The notes under the pieces: generated by a model
What the model was told of the DNA's origin: nothing
What the model saw: the letters and a program-made list of their open reading frames with translations, nothing else
Databases searched by the model: none
In this document: one piece after another, positions 1 through 6,028 of the stretch
How the letters are laid out: each line of letters starts with the position of its first letter
Position numbering within the stretch: position 1 is the first letter of the stretch
Made by a program: the position numbers and the translations under genes
Assembly: GCA_944390615.1 (NCBI GenBank)
Contig: CALXRJ010000086.1
Span: 1-16,568 of the forward strand
DNA from: an uncultured Clostridia bacterium
Lineage (GTDB): Bacteria; Bacillota; Clostridia; TANB77; CAG-508
Reading direction: 5' to 3'
DNA: 16,568 bases

Positions 1-182
1 TAAAATTTATGAAATGACGAATGTGATTGGAGTGTTTTTAGCCCTTCTTAATATAAAGTAAATGAGGGTGCGCGAAGTATGTAGCGGAGAGGCTCGTTTA
101 CTTTATATTTAGAAGGGCAAAAACACGCATTGAGCCGAGGAATGGAATAAATTTTATAGCAATACCAGCTTCTATCGGCTCA
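1..182. repeat. Large structured inverted-repeat element, possibly a non-coding RNA or miniature mobile element
   Basis: The core is a near-perfect inverted repeat. Bases 32-62 pair with 97-126, giving 29 base pairs with one bulged A (40) and one mismatch (49 against 110). The pairing continues with a T-G wobble and GAG/CTC (63-66 with 93-96), leaving an apical loop at 67-92. Outside the core, 1-10 (taaaatttat) is the exact reverse complement of 147-156, so the element may extend left of the window. A second perfect 8-bp pair, 131-138 (tgagccga) with 175-182 (tcggctca), crosses the outer stem. No open reading frame of note occupies the stretch, and no tRNA or rRNA signature is seen. It could be a structured RNA, a MITE-like element or a DNA cruciform; strand and family are unknown. 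Confidence 0.6.
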
Positions 183-332
183 TTTTGCCACTGAACTGTA
201 ACTAAAAATAGGAAAAGACCGACACGGATCGTTATTCTGTATATAGGGCAATGTTTTTATAAGATATTAGAAAAAACAACGATTGTAACAAAATTGTAAT
301 AAAACTGTAACAAAAAAGAAAAATAAAATATA
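183..332. other. Non-coding upstream region of the surface-protein operon
   Basis: No credible coding frame is seen here. The stretch separates the structured element from the first promoter. Bases 183-282 hold nothing I can name. Bases 283-315 hold three tandem 11-bp repeats, described separately. The remainder to the -35 element is A-rich. Confidence 0.6.
283..315 (+). promoter_or_regulatory. Three tandem 11-bp repeats, candidate response-regulator operator
   Basis: The units are TTGTAACAAAA (283-293), TTGTAATAAAA (294-304) and CTGTAACAAAA (305-315): a 7-bp TGTAAYA core repeated with 4-bp spacers. This 7+4 layout is typical of sites for OmpR/PhoB-family response regulators, and it ends 17 bp upstream of the -35 box at 333. 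An inverted copy, TGTTACAA (353-360), overlaps the -10 box at 356-361. The regulator is not in the window, so its identity is inference. Confidence 0.5.
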
Positions 333-361
333 TTGTCGTAAAACCAAAAAAATGTTACAAT
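333..361 (+). promoter_or_regulatory. Promoter of the first surface-protein gene
   Basis: TTGTCG (333-338) and TACAAT (356-361) are separated by 17 bp. TG at 353-354, one base before the -10 hexamer, makes an extended -10. The AAAGGAGG ribosome site (385-392) and ATG (402) lie just downstream. Confidence 0.65.
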
Positions 362-401
362 AAAAAAGAAAAAATGCAGAAGCGAAAGGAGGAATTGATA
401 A

Positions 402-1166
402 ATGAAAAAAATAGGTATATGTGTTAGCATAATCATTTTACTAATCACCATTAGTATAGCACCATTAACTTATGCTGTCGGCGAAACATTAGAAATCAAC
501 CTCACTGGAACATCCCAAGTTGAGCAAAACGGCAATTCAGTAGAACTTATCTTATCCTTAAGTAATGTTACTGGTTTCCCAGAAGAACAACAAAAACCAG
601 TTATTGGTTATGAAGCTATTTTAGATTATGACGAATCTATTTTCAGTTCAGCAGAGGTTGAAACGCTAAATAATTGGAGTATCAATTATGAGCCTACTAC
701 CAAAAGAATTACAGGACTTATCGATGCAGAAATAGCCAATCAACAAATAACCAAAATCACCTTAACTTTAAACGAAAACGTAGAGCCAGGAACAACGACA
801 GTAAGATTAACCAATGGTTTATTAACTGTATATGATGAGTTTGACTTTGAATTTGAAAAAGAAGTCACAGTAACAATTGCTGCAAGTGATAATACAGGTG
901 ATGAGGAAAATCCAGAAGAAAATAATACTGCAAATGAAAGCACAGACGGAAATATAGTAGGAAACGAAACCGAAAACACCGCAGGAAGCACAACAAACAA
1001 CACAGCAAATACAACCAATACCTCAATAAGTGGAAATCAAGACAGAACAACCGCATCCAATAGCTTACCAAAAACAGGAATGGGAAAAATAGCTTTAATC
1101 GTAGTATTAGTGTTAATAATAGGAATAGGATGCTTTGCAAGATACAAATCCATAAAACTAAAATAA
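402..1166 (+). CDS. LPXTG wall-anchored surface protein with cohesin-like domain
   Basis: This 254-residue protein is predicted to be secreted and linked to the cell wall. Residues 1-25 form a signal peptide (MKK start, hydrophobic core, TYA cleavage site). Residues about 27-160 are beta-rich, and the IGYEAILDYDESIF stretch resembles cohesin-fold proteins. Residues 161-221 are an Asn/Thr/Glu-rich linker of the wall-spanning type with several N-X-S/T triplets. The C-terminus is a complete sorting signal: LPKTG (222-226), a hydrophobic helix (about 229-245) and a basic tail. The ATG at 402 has AAAGGAGG nine bases upstream. The adjacent sortase gene is the likely processing enzyme. The ligand is unknown: a dockerin, sugar or host target would all fit, and the cohesin assignment was made by eye. 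No clear terminator follows. Confidence 0.8.
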   Translation: MKKIGICVSIIILLITISIAPLTYAVGETLEINLTGTSQVEQNGNSVELILSLSNVTGFPEEQQKPVIGYEAILDYDESIFSSAEVETLNNWSINYEPTTKRITGLIDAEIANQQITKITLTLNENVEPGTTTVRLTNGLLTVYDEFDFEFEKEVTVTIAASDNTGDEENPEENNTANESTDGNIVGNETENTAGSTTNNTANTTNTSISGNQDRTTASNSLPKTGMGKIALIVVLVLIIGIGCFARYKSIKLK

Positions 1167-1200
1167 AATTAAATAAAAAGAAAAAAATATAAAAAAACTA

Positions 1201-1229
1201 TTGCATATTAAAAAAGAAAATGGTATAAT
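1201..1229 (+). promoter_or_regulatory. Promoter of the LAYTG protein-sortase genes
   Basis: TTGCAT (1201-1206) and a perfect TATAAT (1224-1229) are 17 bp apart. TG at 1221-1222 gives an extended -10. The ribosome site GGGAGG (1249-1254) precedes the ATG at 1262. This promoter lets the downstream genes be expressed independently of the gene at 402. Confidence 0.75.
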
Positions 1230-1261
1230 ATGTTCAGTTTAATAAAAAGGGAGGATTAAAA

Positions 1262-1783
1262 ATGAAAAAACTATTAACAATTTCAATTTTAGCAGTAATG
1301 TTAGTATTAATGGCTGTAACAGGAGTTAATGCAACTACAAACGATAATTTAGCTGAAACTCTATACAACATGGGATCAAAATACGGAATGACAACATCTG
1401 ATAGAGTAAAAATTGAAAGATATTTAGCTGATTATCCTGTAACAGAAGACGAAGCAAATGCTATTGTTGCAAAAGCTGAAGAAGCTGTAGCAGTTATGGA
1501 AGCTGCAGGAGTTACAGATTATAAAGAATTAACAGCTGATCAAAAGAATCAATTAAAATCAATCGCTAACGAAGCTGCTGATATTATTGGTGTTACGCTA
1601 GTTTTCAGAACAGGTGCAGTTGATGTATACAAAGATGGAACATTAATTGAAACTGCTACTTTAAGCAACAGTGGAAAACTTGCTTACACAGGAAATAATA
1701 ACATAGTTTTAGTTGTTTCTGCAATAGCAGCTATAGCCCTAGTTTCAGTAGCAGTTGCTAGAAAGAAATTAGCTAATGCGTAA
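1262..1783 (+). CDS. Small secreted protein with variant LAYTG sorting signal
   Basis: A 173-residue protein that I do not recognise beyond its architecture. Residues 1-24 are a signal peptide with probable cleavage after VNA. Residues about 28-110 are mostly helical and rich in Ala and Glu. Residues 111-135 look like a short beta segment. The C-terminus mimics a sortase substrate: LAYTG (140-144), a hydrophobic helix (about 147-165) and an ARKK tail. LAXTG signals are described mainly for class E sortases of actinobacteria, whereas the downstream sortase looks like class D. The stop codon overlaps the sortase start by 8 bp, so the two genes are translationally coupled and the sortase is the obvious partner. 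If the signal is not cut, the protein would stay a bitopic membrane protein. Confidence 0.75.
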   Translation: MKKLLTISILAVMLVLMAVTGVNATTNDNLAETLYNMGSKYGMTTSDRVKIERYLADYPVTEDEANAIVAKAEEAVAVMEAAGVTDYKELTADQKNQLKSIANEAADIIGVTLVFRTGAVDVYKDGTLIETATLSNSGKLAYTGNNNIVLVVSAIAAIALVSVAVARKKLANA

Positions 1784-2396
1784 TTTGTTAGGAAATACCA
1801 TAAAAGCAACTATTATCCAATTAATAGTTGCTTTATTTATTACGGCTATAATCTTTCTTTTAGGTTATTTTTTATTTGGGGCTAGAATAAAAGAAGCCAT
1901 CTCCCTAATTAGCAAAGTCTCAATTGATATTGGAGGAGAAAAAGAAGTTGTAGAAACAGTAATAGATGAAGATAATAAATTAAAAAATTATCCAGAATAT
2001 GGAACCAAATATGCAACCATCAAAATACCAAAAATAGATGTAGACCTTCCTGTATACTATGGAGACACCTTAGAAATCCTAAAAAAAGGAGTAGGGCATT
2101 CCAGTGGTAGTTATTTCCCAGGAGAAGGTGGATCTATCATCTATATGGGACATAACTCCAGAAATGTATTTAGAAGATTTTCAGAGTTACAAATTGGAAA
2201 CGAAATACAAGTTACTACTTCTTATGGAGAATATAATTATAAAATTTATGATATGCAACTAATTAAAGAGACAGAAGTAGACAAACTTCCCATTCAAAAC
2301 GAAAAAGAAATTTTAATGGTATACACATGTTATCCATTTAACAACATAGGATATGCCACACAAAGATATGTCGTATATGCAGAATTAGAAAGTTAA
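1776..2396 (+). CDS. Class D-type sortase
   Basis: A 206-residue membrane-bound cysteine transpeptidase that would cut LPXTG-type signals and attach the proteins to cell-wall precursor. A single N-terminal membrane anchor (about 12-35) leads into the sortase barrel (about 75-203). The catalytic triad is visible: His126 in YMGHNS, Cys185 in VYTCYPF and Arg197 in QRYVVYAEL. The TCYPF context and the single N-terminal anchor suggest class D rather than A, B or C. The ATG at 1776 lies inside the end of the preceding gene with no good ribosome site of its own, so expression probably depends on coupling. Likely substrates are the two proteins encoded at 402 (LPKTG) and 1262 (LAYTG). Confidence 0.88.
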   Translation: MRNLLGNTIKATIIQLIVALFITAIIFLLGYFLFGARIKEAISLISKVSIDIGGEKEVVETVIDEDNKLKNYPEYGTKYATIKIPKIDVDLPVYYGDTLEILKKGVGHSSGSYFPGEGGSIIYMGHNSRNVFRRFSELQIGNEIQVTTSYGEYNYKIYDMQLIKETEVDKLPIQNEKEILMVYTCYPFNNIGYATQRYVVYAELES

Positions 2397-2407
2397 AGGG
2401 GGAAAAT

Positions 2408-3268
2408 ATGAAAATGATCAAACAAATTATACAATACCTATTAGCAGCAATCTTAGCACTAGCCATACTTGCCTTTATTTTAATTAACATATTTTCTTCT
2501 ACCATACTTAGCGAAAGTTATGTAATATCAAAACTAGAGGAAGAAAATTATTATGAAGAAATTTACCAAGACACCCAATCGAATTTTGAAAATTACATCT
2601 ATCAATCAGGATTAGATGAGGAAGTTTTAAATAACATAGTAACACAAGAAAAAATAGAAGAAGACACAAAAAAAATCCTAAGCAACATTTATGACAATAC
2701 CAAAGAAGAAATCGATACTGAAGAAATTGCCGATCGATTAAATCAAAATATAGAACAATCTCTTGGCGGAAATATATCTACCACGCAAAGAGAGGCAATA
2801 GACACTTTTGTAGACACCATTTGTGATGAATACAAATCAACCATTTCCCATACCAATTATGAAGAAAGAATCAACAACCTATATCAAAAGGGAATGCAAT
2901 ATTTAGATATTGCAAAAAAAGGATTATTAATTGCCATTGGTGTGTGTGTTATTTTAATGGCTATATTAACCATCAAGAGAATTTATAGAATTCTTGCCAA
3001 AATAGGAACAGCATTTACCATTAGTGGTTTAATTTTTGTTTTATCCTACGAATATATAACCACTAAAGTAAGAATTCAAGGAATCACAATTTTAAATAAT
3101 GCAGTATCAGAAGTACTAAGAAATGTATTAAATGATATATTAAGTAAAGTAATAACATATGGTAGTATATTGTTAACTTTAGGTATTCTATTCATTATAG
3201 TATATGCCATCATAAAAAGTATTCGAAAAATAAAAAGAGAAAAAGAACAATATACACCAGAAAATTAG
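2408..3268 (+). CDS. Four-helix membrane protein of unknown function
   Basis: A 286-residue protein I cannot assign to a named family. An N-terminal membrane helix (about 7-30) is followed by a roughly 135-residue acidic, mainly helical extracytoplasmic domain (about 35-168), then three more helices (about 171-190, 198-216, 250-269) and a basic, probably cytoplasmic tail. The start ATG follows AGGGGG at 2397-2402. An in-frame ATG at 2414 is an alternative start. The gene lies 11 bp after the sortase and 15 bp before the CpsC-like gene, so it is almost certainly co-transcribed. Its position suggests a role in wall assembly or in coupling surface-protein anchoring to polysaccharide assembly, but that is inference from context alone. 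Confidence 0.75.
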   Translation: MKMIKQIIQYLLAAILALAILAFILINIFSSTILSESYVISKLEEENYYEEIYQDTQSNFENYIYQSGLDEEVLNNIVTQEKIEEDTKKILSNIYDNTKEEIDTEEIADRLNQNIEQSLGGNISTTQREAIDTFVDTICDEYKSTISHTNYEERINNLYQKGMQYLDIAKKGLLIAIGVCVILMAILTIKRIYRILAKIGTAFTISGLIFVLSYEYITTKVRIQGITILNNAVSEVLRNVLNDILSKVITYGSILLTLGILFIIVYAIIKSIRKIKREKEQYTPEN

Positions 3269-3283
3269 TTAGGGGAGAAATTA

Positions 3284-3997
3284 ATGGAGGAATTAGATTT
3301 AAAAGAATTATTAAATTTATTTTGGAGCAAAATTTTCCAAATCCTATTAATCGTCATCATTACAACAGGAATTGGAGTCATTTATACATTTGGCTTTACA
3401 ACTCCTACCTATAGTTCATCAACAACACTTGTACTAACAGGAGCAGAAACAGCATCTGATGCTGATGCGGCCAATTCCATTACAACAACAGATATCACCT
3501 TAAACTCAAAATTAGTATCTACTTATAGAGAACTAGTAAGAAGTAAAAAAATATTAAGACAAGTTATATCCAATTTAAATATTGATGCAAATGAAGAAGA
3601 ATTAAAGAAAAATATCTCAGTAACACTACGTGAAGACACAGAAGTTATTGAAATAACAGTAGTTAATGAAAATGCGGTATATGCCGCAAAAATAGCCAAT
3701 GAAATTGCAAAAATTTTCCCAGATATGGTATCTGATATTTACAAAATCAACAATGTTTACATCGTAGATGAAGCAGAAGTAGAAAGTACACCATCTAATA
3801 TCAATCATCCTAAAGATATTGTAATTTTTGCTTTTATAGGTTTGGTAATAGCTATCATGTATGTATTAATCGCCAACATGTTAGACACAACTATCAAAAT
3901 ACCAGAAGATGTTGAAAAAGGATTTGGTTTACCAGTACTTGTATCGATTCCAATGATAGAAAATTTTAACACCGAAAAAGGAGGAAAGAGAAAATGA
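3284..3997 (+). CDS. CpsC/Wzz-type polysaccharide chain-length and kinase-activator protein
   Basis: A 237-residue membrane protein of the Gram-positive Wzz (CpsC/CapA) type. In this family it activates the partner CpsD tyrosine kinase and controls polymer length or attachment. Two membrane helices (about 16-38 and 177-199) flank an extracytoplasmic domain, with the characteristic proline-containing stretch STPSNINHP (168-176) just before the second helix. The short cytoplasmic C-terminus is where the kinase would be engaged. Its stop overlaps the next gene by 4 bp (ATGA), which fits stoichiometric production of activator and kinase. Length and order agree with CpsC of streptococci and YwqC of Bacillus. 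Confidence 0.87.
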   Translation: MEELDLKELLNLFWSKIFQILLIVIITTGIGVIYTFGFTTPTYSSSTTLVLTGAETASDADAANSITTTDITLNSKLVSTYRELVRSKKILRQVISNLNIDANEEELKKNISVTLREDTEVIEITVVNENAVYAAKIANEIAKIFPDMVSDIYKINNVYIVDEAEVESTPSNINHPKDIVIFAFIGLVIAIMYVLIANMLDTTIKIPEDVEKGFGLPVLVSIPMIENFNTEKGGKRK

Positions 3998-4983
3998 AAA
4001 AAGAAGTAATTGTACATAAAAATCCCAAATCTCCTATTTCAGAAGTATTTAGAACCTTAAGAACTAACATACAATTTATGAATGTAAACAAAAAAATGAA
4101 TGTTTTACTATTAACATCCACCTTTCCAAGTGAAGGAAAAAGTTGGGTTTCCTCCAATTTAGCAGTTACCTTTGCACAAGCTGGAAAAAAAGTAGTATTA
4201 ATTGATGCGGATATGAGAAAAGGAAGACAATATGCCATATTTGGAATTGCACCAAAACCAGGTCTTTCTAACTTCTTATCACAAGTAGAAATTGACAATA
4301 ATGGTAGAATGTCTGAAAATGTGGGAGACTATATCCAACGAACAGAAGTAGATAATTTATATGTCATGACAGCTGGAAATGTACCACCAAATCCATCTGA
4401 GCTTTTAGTTTCTGCTCAAATGATAAGATTATTAGATGAATTAAAAAGTTTATGTGATATTGTTATCATTGATGGAACACCAAGTGAACTAGTTACAGAC
4501 TCAGTTATATTATCAAGACTGGCAGATTGTACCATAATTGTAACTGCTCACAAAATAACCAAAAAAGATGCTTTAGAAAGAGTCATAAGAAATATCCAAA
4601 ACGTTGGCGGAAAAATTGCAGGTGTTGTGATAAATAAAGTACCAATATCAGCAAGACGTTATGGAGAAAAATATTATTATTATGGAGAAGACAAAATTTT
4701 ATCTGGAAAAGCCAATAAAAATAAAGGAAACCCACTAAAAAAGCAAGCTTCCAGGGCAATGGAAAACTTTAGCAGACCACTAACCAATAAAACAGAAAGT
4801 GATCTTGGAAAAAATAATATAGAAGAAGAAAATGATATCTTAAAAGATGAAGATGAACCATTTTTTGTACAAAATAAAAAAACAGAGCCAGAAATAAAAA
4901 AAGAACAAGACACATTAGATAAAACAAATGATATACTAAAACAAATTAATGATTATTTAGATAAAGAAAAGAAAAAACTATAG
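3994..4983 (+). CDS. CpsD-type bacterial tyrosine autokinase with C-terminal extension
   Basis: A cytoplasmic BY-kinase expected to autophosphorylate on a tyrosine cluster and regulate polysaccharide assembly with the CpsC-like protein. The Walker A is PSEGKSW (45-51), retaining Lys49 and Ser50 but with Ser instead of the usual Gly before Glu. The Walker A' is LIDADMRKG (69-77) and the Walker B is IVIIDG (156-161). A tyrosine cluster is at 223 and 227-230. Typical CpsD/YwqD proteins are about 225-240 residues and end near this cluster. This one is 329 residues and adds about 98 residues of charged, low-complexity sequence (232-329) containing an acidic stretch and a predicted helix near 305-325. 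The ribosome site AAGGAGG (3978-3984) lies inside the upstream gene. Confidence 0.88.
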   Translation: MKKEVIVHKNPKSPISEVFRTLRTNIQFMNVNKKMNVLLLTSTFPSEGKSWVSSNLAVTFAQAGKKVVLIDADMRKGRQYAIFGIAPKPGLSNFLSQVEIDNNGRMSENVGDYIQRTEVDNLYVMTAGNVPPNPSELLVSAQMIRLLDELKSLCDIVIIDGTPSELVTDSVILSRLADCTIIVTAHKITKKDALERVIRNIQNVGGKIAGVVINKVPISARRYGEKYYYYGEDKILSGKANKNKGNPLKKQASRAMENFSRPLTNKTESDLGKNNIEEENDILKDEDEPFFVQNKKTEPEIKKEQDTLDKTNDILKQINDYLDKEKKKL

Positions 4984-5011
4984 AAAAACAATAATTGGAA
5001 GGAGTAAAGTA

Positions 5012-5794
5012 ATGATTGATTTTCACACCCATATACTTCCCAATGTTGATGATGGTTCAAAAAGTGTAGAAGAAACATTTGAATTATTAAAAGAAGCCAA
5101 AAAGGCAGGATTCGAAGCAATTATATCTACTTCCCATTATATGGAAAAATATTATGAAGTAAATGTTGCAGAAAGAAAAATTTGGATAAAAGCACTTTCA
5201 GAAAATTTATACAAAGAAAATATTGACTTAAAACTCTATTTAGGAAATGAGATTTATATAACAGAAAATATCATACAACTCCTAGAAACCGGAAAAGCAA
5301 CGACAATTAACAACACCAATTACTTACTTTTTGAATTCCCACTAAATGCAAAACCAATGAATATATATGATTTTATTTACGAAATGTTACAATATAAAAT
5401 CATTCCTATTTTAGCTCACCCAGAAAGATATGTATTTATCCAAAAAGAGCCAGAAATGATATATGATTTAATTCAAAAAGGAGTACTCATGCAATCCAAT
5501 TATGGAAGCATATTAGGCCAATATGGGGAAAAAGCTCAAATCATAGTAAAAAAACTGCTAGAAAATGATATGGTTCATTTTCTAGGAAGTGATGTACATA
5601 AGAGAAAATCCATTTATCCTAGAATTCCACAAGCATTAAGTGAAATAAAACTGATAGTCGGAGAAGAAAAACTAAAAGAAATAACAACCGTAAATCCGCG
5701 ATTAGTTTTAGAAAACAAAAAAATTGATATAGATGAGCCAAAAGAATTTAAATTATCTTTAAAGGAAAAAATGATGATTAATTTGAAAAAATAA
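5012..5794 (+). CDS. CpsB/YwqE-type PHP-family protein-tyrosine phosphatase
   Basis: A 260-residue metal-dependent phosphatase of the PHP superfamily, expected to dephosphorylate the CpsD-type kinase. Metal ligands are visible in order: His5 and His7 (FHTH), Asp14 (VDDGS), His42 (STSHY), Glu80 (GNE), Glu108, His136 (AHPERY), and Asp194 and His196 (GSDVH). Arg139 of the HPER motif is also present. Length and motifs match CpsB of streptococci and YwqE of Bacillus. A GGAAGGAG ribosome site precedes the ATG at 5012. It is the last gene before the terminator at 5829, so kinase activator, kinase and phosphatase form a complete regulatory set in C-D-B order. Confidence 0.9.
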   Translation: MIDFHTHILPNVDDGSKSVEETFELLKEAKKAGFEAIISTSHYMEKYYEVNVAERKIWIKALSENLYKENIDLKLYLGNEIYITENIIQLLETGKATTINNTNYLLFEFPLNAKPMNIYDFIYEMLQYKIIPILAHPERYVFIQKEPEMIYDLIQKGVLMQSNYGSILGQYGEKAQIIVKKLLENDMVHFLGSDVHKRKSIYPRIPQALSEIKLIVGEEKLKEITTVNPRLVLENKKIDIDEPKEFKLSLKEKMMINLKK

Positions 5795-5828
5795 TAAATT
5801 TACTGTTAATAGAAAATGAGAAAAAACA

Positions 5829-5889
5829 AAAAATAGTTTCAGGTACTACTGTAAATCAGAGTGCTACCTGAAACTATTTTTGTGTTTTT
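5829..5889 (+). terminator. Strong rho-independent terminator of the first operon
   Basis: A perfect 17-bp inverted repeat (5829-5845 with 5865-5881, AAAAATAGTTTCAGGTA and its complement) with a 19-base loop is followed by a T-rich run to 5889. The A-run on its left side could allow termination in both directions, although no convergent gene is seen. It separates the CpsB gene from the glycosyltransferase unit. Confidence 0.92.
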
Positions 5890-5900
5890 CCCTTAAAAGC

Positions 5901-5930
5901 TTGAATAATCCTATAAAAATGTGATAAAAT
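5901..5930 (+). promoter_or_regulatory. Promoter of the glycosyltransferase/export operon
   Basis: TTGAAT (5901-5906) and TAAAAT (5925-5930) are 18 bp apart, with TG at 5922-5923 giving an extended -10. It lies just after the terminator and about 100 bp before the first gene. The leader holds a five-codon mini-frame (5959-5976) and an A-rich stretch, with no convincing riboswitch. Confidence 0.7.
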
Positions 5931-6028
5931 TAGCAAAGAAAAAGGAAGGAAAGCAAAGATGAGAAAAGAAGAATAAAAATAAACAAGGGGGCTTAAATAG
6001 CCAAAAAAAATTAAAAAAAGGAGACAGT

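Noticed and set aside
1..156. 6S RNA
   Set aside because: The overall shape (closing stem, bubble, long stem) is similar, but I cannot identify conserved 6S sequence elements and the apical stem is unusually perfect. Kept only as an alternative within the structured-element finding.
1..182. Retron msr-msd RNA
   Set aside because: A long hairpin flanked by short complementary stems is retron-like, but no reverse transcriptase is encoded downstream, the expected msr hairpins are not visible, and the left flank is missing.
740..1140. Overlapping open frames on the minus strand inside the LPXTG gene, and similar ones elsewhere
   Set aside because: They are antisense to well-supported genes, are rich in Phe/Leu/Ser as expected from reversed A-rich coding sequence, and lack ribosome sites.
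5959..5976. Five-codon frame (MRKEE) in the leader of the glycosyltransferase operon
   Set aside because: It has a purine-rich ribosome-like site, but it is too short to support and shows no attenuator structure after it.
5990..6002. Small hairpin GGCT-TAAAT-AGCC followed by an A-run
   Set aside because: Only four base pairs and no T-run on the transcribed strand. Too weak for a terminator or riboswitch.
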